DNA from: Ulvibacter antarcticus
Lineage (GTDB): Bacteria > Bacteroidota > Bacteroidia > Flavobacteriales > Flavobacteriaceae
Direction: 5' to 3'
NCBI RefSeq assembly: GCF_003688405.1
Contig: NZ_REFC01000011.1
Coordinates: 930,001-994,000 of the forward strand
DNA length: 64,000 nucleotides
Part shown: positions 7,593 to 17,630 of the stretch, in pieces
Position numbering within the stretch: the first letter of the stretch is position 1
Layout of the letters: every line of letters starts with the position of its first letter
Notes under the pieces: model-generated
What the model saw: the letters and a program-made list of their open reading frames with translations, nothing else
Databases searched by the model: none
What the model was told of the DNA's origin: nothing
Program-made: the position numbers and the translations under genes

Positions 7593-9734
7593 ATGCGAAT
7601 AATGAAAACGAATTTTAAAGTATTGTTTTTAGCTGTTTTTGTGGCGGCCACCTCTTGTAGCTTCACAACTAAGCAGTTTGACGATCCAGATAAAGATAAA
7701 CTCCTATTAGATCTTATTGCTTATGTATTGCAAAAAGGGCATTACGACTCTAAGGAGATAAATGATGAATTTTCTGAAGGTGTTTATACCGATTTTATAG
7801 ATGGATTGGATCCACTTAAGCGATATTTCCTCGCTTCAGATATACAAGATTTTAGTAAGTATAAACTGGAAATCGACGATCAGATTAAAAACAAGGAGCT
7901 TACCTTCTTCGATTTAGTCTATACTCGATATATGAAACGTTTGGATGATGTGAAAGGAATGTATGAAGGAATTCTGGAAATTCCTTTCGATTATTCCGAA
8001 CATGAATCCATAAACGTAGACTACGACCATCTAGAATATGCTACTTCAAATAAGGAATTAAAAGAACGTTGGAGAAAGCAACTTAAGTTTTCTACGATTT
8101 CTTCTTACTATGATTTGGTAGAAGAAGAGAAAACTAAAAGTGAAACTGAAACAGATTACACTGCAACATCTACAACTGAACTTGAGGAAAAGTCGAGAAA
8201 TACCTCTAAAACATCCTTAAAAGAATATTTTGACTTTACCGATGATTTGGAGCGTAAAGATTATTTTGCGATATTCTTAAATACCATTGTTGAAGAGTTC
8301 GATCCACATACCAACTATTTTGCACCACCAGACCGCGATCGTTTCGATTTGCGTATGTCGGGTAAATTAGAAGGGATAGGAGCCAGATTGCAGAAGAAAA
8401 ATGACTATATCAATGTGATTGAAATTATTAGTGGAGGTCCCGCTTGGAGAGGGGAACATATTGATGTTGGAGATATTATTTTGAAAGTAAAACAAGCAGA
8501 CGAGGCGGATGCCGTAAGTGTAGTTGGTATGCGAATTGACGATGCTGTTAAACTTATAAAGGGACCAAAAGGCACTAAAGTTACTTTAACACTAAAACGT
8601 GTTGATGGAACTATTGAAGACGAAGTAATAACACGAGATGTTGTTGAATTGGAAGAGACTTGGGCGAAATCAACTGTAATAGAAAAGGACAATAAAAACT
8701 TTGGATTAATCAATTTGCCGGCCTTTTACTTTGATATGGAAAATTACAAGGAGCGAAATGCTGCAACCGATATCAAAAAAGAAATTCTGCGATTAAAAGA
8801 AGAAGGCATGGAAGGTCTTGTATTGGATCTAAGAGGTAATGGTGGTGGATCGCTAAGAACCGCCGTGGATATAGCCGGATTGTTTATCAAGGAAGGGCCT
8901 GTAGTTCAAGTGGCTTCAAGTGGTAAGAGCAAAGAAGTGCTAAAAGACAATGACGATGAAATTGTTTGGGACGGACCATTAGTAATACTAGTTAATGAAT
9001 TATCGGCTTCGGCTTCAGAAATATTGGCTGCTGCCATGCAGGATTATAAGAGAGCTATTATAATTGGTAGCAAACAGACTTATGGTAAAGGGACCGTTCA
9101 GAATATGATCGATTTGAATCAATGGTTGCGTAAAAATGACCTTGGCGATATGGGCGCTCTAAAATTAACTACTCAGAAGTTTTATCGTGTAAATGGAGGC
9201 TCTACTCAGTTAGAAGGTGTAAAGAGTGATGTGGTGATGCCAGATCGTTACAGTTATATCGATGTGGGTGAGCGTGATTATGATAATCCATTGCCATACG
9301 ATAAGATTGACGCCGCTAAATACGACATCTGGGATGGATATGTGGATTTTCAGGAAACCATTGAGAAAAGTAAAGCAAGAATGGCACAGAGTGAGCAGTT
9401 AAAATTGATCGATGATAATGCGCGTTACATTAAATTACGTCGGGATGAAATGGAAGTGAATCTCAATTTTGATGATTACAGTGCTGAGATCGCAAAGCGA
9501 ATTGATGAGACTAAAAAATTCGATAGTATTGACTCTTATGATAATAAAATGAGCTACCGTTCACTTTCAAACGAAATTGAACTGATGAAACAGGACACTA
9601 CTTTACGAGAAAAACGGAAGAGATGGCACAAAAATTTAGCCAAGGATATCTATGTAGAAGAAGCAGTTCATGTATTGGAAGATCTTAAAATTAATAATAT
9701 TAAGGCCGGAAAAGTGGCTAATATTAAGAATTAG
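7593..9734 (+). CDS. prc: Carboxy-terminal processing (tail-specific) protease, S41 family lipoprotein
   Basis: The ~713-residue protease is of the Prc/Tsp type. An N-terminal lipoprotein signal (AATSCS) anchors it in the envelope. A Prc N-terminal domain follows, then a PDZ domain (about 245-330, including GGPAWRGEHIDVGDIIL). The S41 catalytic domain has the nucleophile Ser in ELSASASEIL (about 475) and the general-base Lys in TYGKGTVQ (about 500). A charged C-terminal domain ends the protein. Such enzymes trim or degrade periplasmic proteins from the C-terminus. A TTG three codons upstream is possible, but ATG at 7593 or 7602 is likelier. Confidence 0.93.
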   Translation: MRIMKTNFKVLFLAVFVAATSCSFTTKQFDDPDKDKLLLDLIAYVLQKGHYDSKEINDEFSEGVYTDFIDGLDPLKRYFLASDIQDFSKYKLEIDDQIKNKELTFFDLVYTRYMKRLDDVKGMYEGILEIPFDYSEHESINVDYDHLEYATSNKELKERWRKQLKFSTISSYYDLVEEEKTKSETETDYTATSTTELEEKSRNTSKTSLKEYFDFTDDLERKDYFAIFLNTIVEEFDPHTNYFAPPDRDRFDLRMSGKLEGIGARLQKKNDYINVIEIISGGPAWRGEHIDVGDIILKVKQADEADAVSVVGMRIDDAVKLIKGPKGTKVTLTLKRVDGTIEDEVITRDVVELEETWAKSTVIEKDNKNFGLINLPAFYFDMENYKERNAATDIKKEILRLKEEGMEGLVLDLRGNGGGSLRTAVDIAGLFIKEGPVVQVASSGKSKEVLKDNDDEIVWDGPLVILVNELSASASEILAAAMQDYKRAIIIGSKQTYGKGTVQNMIDLNQWLRKNDLGDMGALKLTTQKFYRVNGGSTQLEGVKSDVVMPDRYSYIDVGERDYDNPLPYDKIDAAKYDIWDGYVDFQETIEKSKARMAQSEQLKLIDDNARYIKLRRDEMEVNLNFDDYSAEIAKRIDETKKFDSIDSYDNKMSYRSLSNEIELMKQDTTLREKRKRWHKNLAKDIYVEEAVHVLEDLKINNIKAGKVANIKN

Positions 9735-9758
9735 AAGTACAATTGCCTTTGATTAAAA

Positions 9759-9790
9759 TTTGAGTTTGATAAGGATGAAATGTATATTTT
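9759..9790 (+). promoter_or_regulatory. Candidate Bacteroidota promoter for the ABC permease
   Basis: TTTG (9759-9762), a 20-base spacer and TATATTTT (9783-9790) approximate the Bacteroidota -33/-7 pattern TTTG-N19/20-TAnnTTTG. The predicted transcription start would be almost at the GTG start codon at 9797. Confidence 0.4.
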
Positions 9791-9796
9791 TACATT

Positions 9797-10921
9797 GTGA
9801 AAACTACAAACACATCTAATCCAAGCGCAGGCGGACTTACAAAAATTGCGCTCCGAAAGTTTAAAAAGAACTTTTGGGGCGTTTTTAGTTTAGCTTTTTT
9901 GATTCTTTGTGTTCTCACAGCGATTTTCGCGTATGCATTGGCACCCGATAATTCTCAAAATGCCAATCAGATGCATCTTTCTATACATTCGAAATCACCC
10001 GGATTTAGGGTGAACATGCTTACGATACCGGCGGTTGTGGAACAAGAGGATGGTTTTACATCATTTTTCTTCGGAAGGAAGAACGCAGATGCAGAAATTC
10101 CTATATCCGATTTTAGTCTGAAGAACAATAAGCTTCAAATAATCGAATATACTTCAGATGGAACAGGAGGATTAGAGAAAGAATTTGATCTTTCCTATTT
10201 CCCTAAATCGGCTACGATTGAAGCTATTCCGAAGCAATATATTTCAGAAAAAAAATTCATATTAGGAACCGATAAATACGGACGTGATTTGCTAAGTAGG
10301 ATGCTTATTGGAATTAGAATATCACTCGCAATAGGCTTTGTCGCAGTCTTTATCTCCCTTATTATAGGTATTACAATGGGAGCATTAGCCGGATATTTTG
10401 GCGGCAAAGTCGATGCGGCAATCATGTGGATTATTAATGTGACCTGGTCCATTCCTACCTTATTGCTAGTAATTGCAATTACACTAGCGCTAGGAAAGGG
10501 GTTTTGGCAGGTGTTTATCGCGGTCGGACTTACCATGTGGGTAGAAGTTGCTAGGGTGGTGCGGGGACAGGTAATGAGCGTAAAACAAATGCAATATGTG
10601 ACTGCTGCAAAAGCTTTGGGATATAACAATTGGCGAATTATCACCAAGCATATTTTGCCCAATGCAATGGCACCGGTGATTATTATTTCAGCGGCCAATT
10701 TTGCAGGAGCTATTTTAATTGAAAGCGGTCTAAGTTTCCTCGGAATAGGAGCGCAACCTCCCATGCCTAGTTGGGGAGGGATCATCAAAGATCATTATAC
10801 CTTTATCATACTAGGGAAGCCTTATTTGGCTTTAATTCCTGGACTTGCAATCATGAGTTTAGTAACTGCGTTTATGCTCATTGGAAACGCGTTGAGGGAT
10901 GCCTTGGATGTACGGAACTAG
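9797..10921 (+). CDS. ABC transporter permease, OppC/DppC type
   Basis: The 374-residue inner-membrane permease of a peptide/nickel-class ABC importer begins with a cytoplasmic OppC_N-like segment and helix 1. A large extracytoplasmic insert follows (~100 residues, about 45-150), then the binding-protein-dependent transport domain. The EAA loop is visible as AKALGYNNWRIITKHILPN. The start is GTG; no in-frame ATG lies close enough to replace it. No OppB, OppD/F or substrate-binding gene is adjacent, so partners must be elsewhere, as is frequent in this phylum. Substrate is unknown. Confidence 0.88.
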   Translation: MKTTNTSNPSAGGLTKIALRKFKKNFWGVFSLAFLILCVLTAIFAYALAPDNSQNANQMHLSIHSKSPGFRVNMLTIPAVVEQEDGFTSFFFGRKNADAEIPISDFSLKNNKLQIIEYTSDGTGGLEKEFDLSYFPKSATIEAIPKQYISEKKFILGTDKYGRDLLSRMLIGIRISLAIGFVAVFISLIIGITMGALAGYFGGKVDAAIMWIINVTWSIPTLLLVIAITLALGKGFWQVFIAVGLTMWVEVARVVRGQVMSVKQMQYVTAAKALGYNNWRIITKHILPNAMAPVIIISAANFAGAILIESGLSFLGIGAQPPMPSWGGIIKDHYTFIILGKPYLALIPGLAIMSLVTAFMLIGNALRDALDVRN

Positions 10922-10987
10922 CAAGGGTTTTATCAGTTCTCTTTCTATGTAAAAAACAGCAAATATCAAGAAAGACTTTAGTGATCG

Positions 10988-11019
10988 CTTGAAACGCCAC
11001 ATAGGAATCGCTACTTTTG
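10988..11019 (+). promoter_or_regulatory. Candidate promoter for the endonuclease gene
   Basis: CTTG (10988-10991), a 20-base spacer and TACTTTTG (11012-11019) fit the -33/-7 pattern TTTG-N19/20-TAnnTTTG. The -7 box is a full match. The ATG follows 13 bases later. Confidence 0.55.
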
Positions 11020-11032
11020 GACAAAAATCAGC

Positions 11033-11848
11033 ATGAACCGAAAGTATTTATACCCTCTTCTTATAATAATTGTCACGGCAGCACTCTATTATGGTGAAAA
11101 GTATGTAGATAGACAAAATGAAGCGTATCCGGATACTACTGGCAACAAGATTTTAAGTTCTTCGGAATTTGACGATAGTTTTCTTCCAACTTCAACTACC
11201 GGAGCAATTGTAAATCACACCTATTATTCATTATCCTATTCTGAAGCTCACGAACAGGCAGAGTGGGTGGCTTATTCGCTAAGCAAAAACCAATTGTCTA
11301 AAAACGACATAGAACGTCCGTATTTTGTGGAAGATCGATTGGTAAAAACCAAATCGGCCGATTGGCGTAACTACAAGAATTCAGGTTTTGATCGAGGTCA
11401 CTTATGCCCTGCCGGCGATAGAAGATTTTCTTATGATGCCTATCACGAAACATTTTTAACGAGTAATATTAGTCCGCAGAATCATGAATTTAATTCTGGT
11501 ATTTGGAATAGCTTAGAGCAGAAAGTTCGTTTTTGGGCAGAGAAATACGATGGCGTTTATGTAGTGACTGGAGGCGTGTTAAAAGACGGTTTGCCGGGGA
11601 TAGGAGAGGAGTCTGTTTCTGTGCCGGAAGAATTCTATAAAATTATTTTGGATGCTTCGGAAGGGAACTATAAAGCCGTTGCATTTTTAATTCCGAATGA
11701 GGCGCAAAACGGTTCTTTTTATGATTTCGCTGTACCTATTGACACGATTGAAACCAAAACCGGCATCGATTTCTTTCCGAATCTTTCCGAAGCAATACAA
11801 AAAAAGCTGGAATCTAAAATAGATCTGAGTGCTTGGGGTAAAAGATAA
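11033..11848 (+). CDS. Exported DNA/RNA non-specific endonuclease (NUC1/beta-beta-alpha-metal)
   Basis: The 271-residue protein has an N-terminal hydrophobic segment (residues 5-20) that acts as a signal peptide or anchor. The nuclease domain occupies about 60-265. The catalytic signature is GFDRGHLCPAGDR at about 118-130, holding the His general base. The metal-binding Asn lies in SPQNHEFNSGIWNSLE. It should cleave DNA and RNA outside the cytoplasm, for scavenging or defence. It is monocistronic with its own promoter and converges on rodA. Confidence 0.92.
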   Translation: MNRKYLYPLLIIIVTAALYYGEKYVDRQNEAYPDTTGNKILSSSEFDDSFLPTSTTGAIVNHTYYSLSYSEAHEQAEWVAYSLSKNQLSKNDIERPYFVEDRLVKTKSADWRNYKNSGFDRGHLCPAGDRRFSYDAYHETFLTSNISPQNHEFNSGIWNSLEQKVRFWAEKYDGVYVVTGGVLKDGLPGIGEESVSVPEEFYKIILDASEGNYKAVAFLIPNEAQNGSFYDFAVPIDTIETKTGIDFFPNLSEAIQKKLESKIDLSAWGKR

Positions 11849-11903
11849 GCGTTCCTTCTTTAATTCAGTCTGCCTTTCCTTCCGAAGAAAATAACAAAAT
11901 AAC

Positions 11904-13160
11904 TTAGGAATGAACGAAGTTGGAGGCATCAAGCCGAATAAAAATAAAGAGTAAAATAGTGAAACCCCATAATCCGGAACCTCCGTAACTAAAGAAGGGG
12001 AGAGGAATTCCAACCGTAGGAAAAAGTCCGGTAACCATACCCACATTTACAAAGAAGTGAACAAATATAATGGCCGCAACACTATAGCCATATACCCGGC
12101 TAAACTGATTTTTCTGTCGTTCTGCTAACACCAGAACACGTACTATGAGCGCGACAAAGAGAGCAATTACAAGTAGGCTACCTAGAAATCCCCATTCCTC
12201 ACCTACCGTGCTGAAAATATAATCGGTATGTTGTTCGGGAACAAAATTACCTTTGGTTTGGGTGCCCTGTGTCCAACCTTTTCCAAGCCAACCTCCATTA
12301 CCAATGGCAATCTCACTCTGATTTGTATTATACCCAATACCTTTAGTATCTGTTTCCTTACCAAGAACTATGTTAAAACGGTCACGGTGGCGTTGTTCGA
12401 ACACATTATTAAAAATGTAATTTACTGAAAACGCGAAGGCAATACTGGCGATAGCGATAGTGATATATTTCACCAGATTTGGACGTTTTTTCCTTCTCTT
12501 AAGATAAATGAATATCGCGATTAGCACGACTCCTCCTGCAACCCATGGGAATCCGAAAGCAAGCGTACTTACAAACAATGCTGCTGCAAAGAAACCAAGT
12601 AAAAGATAAACAAAATGTAATCCTTCTCGATATAAAGGAAAGACAAAAGCAGCATAGATAAGCGCACTTCCGGGATCTGGTTGTGGGATTATAAAAAGAG
12701 CCGGCAAAGCAATTATTAGGAAAGTTCTAATCTGGTATTTGAACTCCTTCATATTCGTTTGCATATCGCTTACATACTTCGATAATGCGAGGGCAGTTGC
12801 GGCTTTCGCGAACTCACTGGGTTGAAGTCCAAAGGCTCCAAAAGAATACCAGGATGTGGCGCCATTAATGTTATTTCCAAAGACAAATAGTCCTAAAAGT
12901 GATACTAAAGATATTATATAAATTATACTGGCGAAGCGTTCATAGAACTTCGCATCTATTGCAAGTAAAAAGATAATGAGAACAATACTGAGTATGATAA
13001 ATAGGAGTTGCCGTGCATAAATTTGGCTAAAATCGAATAAGCCTTGAGCCGAATCGCTCAACGATGCAGAATATATATTGATCCAACCAATTCCAACTAA
13101 GGCGAGATAGAAGAATATAGTAAGCCAGTCGAAACGTACGTTGCTTTTTCCTACCGCCAT
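11904..13160 (-). CDS. rodA: Rod shape-determining protein RodA (SEDS glycosyltransferase)
   Basis: The 418-residue polytopic SEDS protein polymerises lipid II into glycan strands together with PBP2 in the elongasome. About ten membrane helices are visible. The family blocks FGAFGLQPSEFAK and PFFSYGGSGLWGF are intact. Its start codon overlaps the mrdA stop by one base. It is the last gene of the mreBCD-mrdA-rodA operon on the minus strand. Confidence 0.96.
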   Translation of the reverse strand: MAVGKSNVRFDWLTIFFYLALVGIGWINIYSASLSDSAQGLFDFSQIYARQLLFIILSIVLIIFLLAIDAKFYERFASIIYIISLVSLLGLFVFGNNINGATSWYSFGAFGLQPSEFAKAATALALSKYVSDMQTNMKEFKYQIRTFLIIALPALFIIPQPDPGSALIYAAFVFPLYREGLHFVYLLLGFFAAALFVSTLAFGFPWVAGGVVLIAIFIYLKRRKKRPNLVKYITIAIASIAFAFSVNYIFNNVFEQRHRDRFNIVLGKETDTKGIGYNTNQSEIAIGNGGWLGKGWTQGTQTKGNFVPEQHTDYIFSTVGEEWGFLGSLLVIALFVALIVRVLVLAERQKNQFSRVYGYSVAAIIFVHFFVNVGMVTGLFPTVGIPLPFFSYGGSGLWGFTILLFIFIRLDASNFVHS

Positions 13161-15028
13161 TAATTATTAATTTTAAATGGTTCGCCACTTAATGGCTTGG
13201 CGTATTCTTCTTCCAAACTTCCTTCCAAGACATAGCGTTCCATGTCTGTTCGGGTAATTTCACCTTTAATATATTTTTCGATCATAAGTCCGGCGATACG
13301 TCCGGCCCATCTTGAACCCCAGTATCCATTTTCTACAAATACAGCGATTGCAATTTTCGGATTGTCTTTAGGTGCAAAGGCAATAAAAACTGAATGATCG
13401 GTAAGTTGTACTCGCTTACCGTCTATTTTCGTGAAATTTTCGGCTGTTCCGGTTTTACCACAAATCTCAATATCCGGAATTCTTATATAAGCAGCGGTCC
13501 CGTAATGATACACATCATTCATTCCTTGAACAACAGGTTCAAAATTTTCTGGATCTATCGTGGTTTGTATCTTTTCATTATATATGGATGGAATGGTGTC
13601 TGCCAAGTTTATGTTCTTGATAATATGAGGTCTGTAATACCAACCTCGATTAGCAATCGCCGCTGTAAAATTGGCCATTTGAATAGGAGTCAATAAAACT
13701 TCTCCTTGCCCAATCGCATTTGAAATAGTGGCCGTAGCATACCATTTTCGTTCGGGATAATTGTAAACTTTGTTATAAAGTGCTGCACTCGGTATTTTGC
13801 CGGGGCGACCACTTGGCAGGTCGGTGCCCAGATAGTGACCCAGACCAAAACTCTCCAAATGTTTTTCCCAGTTGTCAATACCTTCTTGAGGAGTAGGGTA
13901 CTTTTCTATAGATCTTCTATAGACGGTGCAAAAATAGGCGTTGCAGGAATTTGCGATTCCACCAATCATTGCTAACGGACTCTTATGGTGGTGACAACCA
14001 AGTTTTCTTCCTCTACCATAAACGTAGCCTCCATGGCAGGAAACCGTTTCTTTTAGATCAATAACTCCCTCTTGAAGTCCAATTAAGGCAGTGAGCGTTT
14101 TAAATGGTGATCCCGGGGGGTATTCTCCTTGCAATCCACGATCATATAAAGGTTTTGCAATACTATCGTAATACAATTTTGTGTAGTTTCTGGATCGATC
14201 TCGTCCTACTAAAAGTCCCGGGTCGTAATAAGGTGCGGTTATTAAAGCTAGTATCTCTCCTGTAGCGGGTTCAATTGCAACAATACCTCCTCGTTTATTT
14301 ACGAATAGCTTTTCACCATATGCCTGTAATTGTTCATCGATAGTCAGCGTGATATCCTTTCCTCGCTCTGGAAGCGTGTCAAAAATACCTTCTTTAAATG
14401 GACCAATATCACGGTTAAAGCGATCTTTCTGTATATACTTTACGCCTTTTACGCCTCTAAGAACATCTTCATATTGTTGTTCCACTCCTTGACGACCAAT
14501 TAATTCACCCATTTGATAATATGGATTTTTGGCGATGATTCGTGGGTTAACCTCTGCTATATAACCCAATACATTAGCCGAATGTTTCACTTGATAATCA
14601 CGAAGGGATCGTTTCTGAATGTAAAAACCTTCATATTTAAACATTTTTTCAGAGAGATAGGCATATTCAGCTTTTGTAAGCTGCGGGATTACAACTGAAG
14701 GCAAACGCGGGGAATATACTCTTGCTTTTTTCAGAATTCCTTTTAAATCAACTTTCGAAATCTTTAGGAGATTGCAAAACTCTAGGGTGTCGAATGCTTC
14801 CACATCTCTTGGAATCACCATCACATCATACGACGGTTGGTTGGCCACTAATAATTTTCCGTTTCGATCAAAAACGTAGCCCCTTTGTGGGTAGTCGTAA
14901 ATTATCTTAATTGCATTGTTTTCAGATAATTGTTGAAAAGAAGTATTGTAGATCTGAAGATAGAAAAGCCGCCCGGCAAATACAATTCCGGTGATTAAAA
15001 CAAGGGACAGCAATAATAATTTTCTCAT
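13160..15028 (-). CDS. mrdA: Penicillin-binding protein 2 (elongation transpeptidase)
   Basis: The 622-residue class B PBP has an N-terminal membrane anchor (residues 2-20) and a pedestal/dimerisation domain (about 45-230). The transpeptidase domain has the nucleophile Ser in the SxxK motif SPFK (~305), SCN in ANSCNAYF (~360) and KTG in CGKTGTAEN (~530). It cross-links peptidoglycan during lateral wall growth as the partner of RodA, encoded immediately downstream. Length and motif order are normal. Confidence 0.96.
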   Translation of the reverse strand: MRKLLLLSLVLITGIVFAGRLFYLQIYNTSFQQLSENNAIKIIYDYPQRGYVFDRNGKLLVANQPSYDVMVIPRDVEAFDTLEFCNLLKISKVDLKGILKKARVYSPRLPSVVIPQLTKAEYAYLSEKMFKYEGFYIQKRSLRDYQVKHSANVLGYIAEVNPRIIAKNPYYQMGELIGRQGVEQQYEDVLRGVKGVKYIQKDRFNRDIGPFKEGIFDTLPERGKDITLTIDEQLQAYGEKLFVNKRGGIVAIEPATGEILALITAPYYDPGLLVGRDRSRNYTKLYYDSIAKPLYDRGLQGEYPPGSPFKTLTALIGLQEGVIDLKETVSCHGGYVYGRGRKLGCHHHKSPLAMIGGIANSCNAYFCTVYRRSIEKYPTPQEGIDNWEKHLESFGLGHYLGTDLPSGRPGKIPSAALYNKVYNYPERKWYATATISNAIGQGEVLLTPIQMANFTAAIANRGWYYRPHIIKNINLADTIPSIYNEKIQTTIDPENFEPVVQGMNDVYHYGTAAYIRIPDIEICGKTGTAENFTKIDGKRVQLTDHSVFIAFAPKDNPKIAIAVFVENGYWGSRWAGRIAGLMIEKYIKGEITRTDMERYVLEGSLEEEYAKPLSGEPFKINN

Positions 15029-15091
15029 TCTTTTAGGGCTACAATGGTAGTTTTATTAAATTTTCAAAGAAATAGACATTTCTTCAAAACT

Positions 15092-15598
15092 TCAATTTTT
15101 ACGACCAAACAGTAATAGGGTACAAAATATTAGTAGTATACTAAATATACTTGAAAATAACGTTGATTTTAGTAGTAACAGTATATGTGCTAGGCTAAAA
15201 ATTTCGAGTGAAAACAGAATTAAATGATGTATGAGCACAATTAGTGTAATGTACATAATTCTTTCCGCGAGTGGAGCCTTATTAATCTTGACCATATTGT
15301 ACTGATAACTAACACCAAAGGAGAATTTTAGGATCACGGGTCTTATATACGCAATTGCAACACATGAAGCTGCATGTATTCCTCCCGTGTCGCCAAAAAG
15401 ATCAATACTTAATCCTAATAAGAAGCTAAGAAAAATAAGAAGTGTTTTATTGCCATCCAGAGGATAAACTAAAATAAAAATCACATATAAATAAGGATTT
15501 ATATATCCTAAAAAGTTGATGTGATTTAAAAGTAGCACTTGTAAAAATACCAGGGATAGAAATCTAACTACATTTACAATGATCACGCTATTGTTCAT
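15092..15598 (-). CDS. mreD: Rod shape-determining protein MreD
   Basis: The 168-residue protein is almost wholly hydrophobic, with about five membrane helices, and belongs to the elongasome. The loop LSIDLFGDTGGIHAASCVAIAYIRP is characteristic of flavobacterial MreD. Its start overlaps the mreC stop by 11 bases. Assignment rests on hydrophobicity and position; MreD proteins are poorly conserved. Confidence 0.9.
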   Translation of the reverse strand: MNNSVIIVNVVRFLSLVFLQVLLLNHINFLGYINPYLYVIFILVYPLDGNKTLLIFLSFLLGLSIDLFGDTGGIHAASCVAIAYIRPVILKFSFGVSYQYNMVKINKAPLAERIMYITLIVLIHHLILFSLEIFSLAHILLLLKSTLFSSIFSILLIFCTLLLFGRKN

Positions 15599-16412
15599 CT
15601 TCTCCCTCTTTTTCCAATGTTTTTATCTCTTCCGCGTCATTGTTTTCAATAATGTATACGTGCTTTAAGTTGGTCATATCATTAAAAAGAAGCACATCCA
15701 TGTTATAACTGTCATTTTCTCCAAGTTCAAATGCTTTAATCGTTCCTATTAGCAGTCCTTCCGGGAAGATAGTAGATTTTCCATCGGTGATTATGGTATC
15801 ACCTATTTTTATCGGGGCTAGTCTGTTAACATCTGTAAGTTGAACTATATTCGGATCTTTTGTATTCCAGATAAGACTTCCGAAGTGATTAGAATTCTTC
15901 ATCCTCGCATTGATCTGACTATTGGTGTTTAATATTGACTGTACCGTAGCGTAATTTTTAGAAACATTATTGACAATTCCAACGATCCCGGTAGACGAAA
16001 TCACTCCCATATCCAACAAAATTCCATCTTTAGAACCCTTTTTTAAAGTCAGTAAATTCTTGGTTTTAGAATAGGTATTATTGATTACTCTGGCAGAAAC
16101 AAAACTGTATTTTTTAGGAAGGGCACTGCTGTCTTTGATTTTTTCTTCGGAAACATTTTTATAGGATTCCAGCGCTTTTCGCAATCTAATATTTTCAGAA
16201 GTTAGATTTTTGTTTTCTTCTTCCAATCCGAAGTAACCGGTAATATCGCTTTTTACTGAATACACTCCGCCACTCAGAAAATTGGCAGAACTCATAAATT
16301 TAGCATGATGAAACGAATGTGATTGTATGGTTAATCCTAAACCACAAATAAACAAAGCAGCAAACAACAGGAAATTTTTATTCCGTATAAAGAAAAAGAT
16401 AATCTGTTGCAT
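15588..16412 (-). CDS. mreC: Rod shape-determining protein MreC
   Basis: The 274-residue bitopic protein has a membrane helix at about 10-30, a coiled coil (about 60-95), and then the two beta domains of MreC. These contain VINNTYSKTKNLLTLKKGSKDGI and GVISSTGIVGIVNNV in sequence. It links MreB and MreD to the PBPs on the periplasmic side. It sits 14 bases downstream of mreB and ends in an acidic tail. Confidence 0.94.
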   Translation of the reverse strand: MQQIIFFFIRNKNFLLFAALFICGLGLTIQSHSFHHAKFMSSANFLSGGVYSVKSDITGYFGLEEENKNLTSENIRLRKALESYKNVSEEKIKDSSALPKKYSFVSARVINNTYSKTKNLLTLKKGSKDGILLDMGVISSTGIVGIVNNVSKNYATVQSILNTNSQINARMKNSNHFGSLIWNTKDPNIVQLTDVNRLAPIKIGDTIITDGKSTIFPEGLLIGTIKAFELGENDSYNMDVLLFNDMTNLKHVYIIENNDAEEIKTLEKEGEDEQ

Positions 16413-16426
16413 GTGGTCTTATTCCT

Positions 16427-17455
16427 TTATTTTATCAATACGCTCTTGTATTTAGCGAGGTTCTTTAGGCAGATACCAGTTCCTCGTACAACTGCTCTTA
16501 AAGGATCTTCAGCGATATACACTGGAAGGTCCGTTTTTTGAGAAAGTCGTTTGTCCAGACCTCTTAGCATTGAGCCACCTCCGGCAAGATAAATTCCGGT
16601 GTTGTAGATATCTGCAGCAAGTTCTGGTGGAGTTTGTGATAGGGTTTCCATCACAGCATCTTCTATTCGAAGAATCGATTTATCTAAAGCTTTCGCAATT
16701 TCACGATATGAAGTTTGAACCTGTTTTGGTTTCCCGGTAAGTAAATCCCTTCCCTGGACATCCATCTCATCTGGGGGTAATTCCAGATCTTCGGTAGCCG
16801 CACCAATTTGAATTTTAATTTTCTCAGCAGTTCGTTCACCTACATATAAGTTATGTTGAGTACGCATATAGTAAACGATATCATTAGTAAATACGTCACC
16901 GGCCACCTTTACAGATTTATCACATACAATACCTCCAAGGGCAATTACCGCAATTTCTGTAGTTCCACCTCCTATATCCACAACCATATTTCCTTTAGGC
17001 TGCATAATGTCAACTCCAATACCAATAGCGGCTGCCATAGGTTCGTGAATTAAATACACTTCTTTTCCATTTACCCTTTCGGCGCTTTCTTTTACCGCTC
17101 TCATTTCTACCTCGGTAATTCCACTAGGAATACAAATTACCATTCTAAGCGAAGGTTTTAGCCATTTCTTTTTAAGTGCAGGAATATCGTTGATAAACAT
17201 GTTTATCATTTTTTCGCTGGCATCAAAATCTGCTATTACTCCGTCTTTTAGAGGACGGATTGTTTTAATATTTTCATGTGTTTTTCCCTGCATCATCGCC
17301 GCCTCTCTTCCTACTGCTATTATTTTTCCAGTAGTGCGATCTCTGGCTACAATAGAGGGTGCATCCACAACGACTTTGTCATTATGAATGATAAGTGTAT
17401 TGGCAGTACCAAGATCGATCGCAATTTCTTCAGTTAAGAAGTCAAAAAATCCCAT
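16427..17455 (-). CDS. mreB: Rod shape-determining actin homologue MreB
   Basis: The 342-residue actin-fold ATPase forms membrane-associated filaments directing lateral wall synthesis. Phosphate-binding and nucleotide motifs are evident: IDLGTANTLI near the N-terminus, VVDIGGGTTEIAV at about 160 and LAGGGSMLRGLD near 290. Length and order are normal. It heads the mreBCD-mrdA-rodA unit. A ~175-base gap separates it from purH and presumably holds its promoter and the purH 3' end. Confidence 0.97.
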   Translation of the reverse strand: MGFFDFLTEEIAIDLGTANTLIIHNDKVVVDAPSIVARDRTTGKIIAVGREAAMMQGKTHENIKTIRPLKDGVIADFDASEKMINMFINDIPALKKKWLKPSLRMVICIPSGITEVEMRAVKESAERVNGKEVYLIHEPMAAAIGIGVDIMQPKGNMVVDIGGGTTEIAVIALGGIVCDKSVKVAGDVFTNDIVYYMRTQHNLYVGERTAEKIKIQIGAATEDLELPPDEMDVQGRDLLTGKPKQVQTSYREIAKALDKSILRIEDAVMETLSQTPPELAADIYNTGIYLAGGGSMLRGLDKRLSQKTDLPVYIAEDPLRAVVRGTGICLKNLAKYKSVLIK

Positions 17456-17630
17456 AAGCTATTTGGCGGTATTGAAATTAAACGTGCTGAGTTCCAGTTA
17501 TTTTGAACACTTTTAAAAGTTTTTTAAAAAAACATAAAAAAATAGTAATTGCCTCCAAAATTTCGTAAAAGTTTAAACTTTTCGATCAATAAAATTGAAA
17601 ACTGCTCTCAAATCACAAATATATTAAAAT

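Noticed and set aside
10195-10788. 197-codon antisense frame in the ABC permease gene
   Set aside because: The sense strand encodes conserved permease motifs; the antisense product is low-complexity Ile/Ala/Pro/Thr.
17500-17540. Terminator from ACTTTTAAAAGT plus T-run downstream of purH
   Set aside because: The stem is only A-T rich and short, within a generally AT-rich gap; support is too weak to list.
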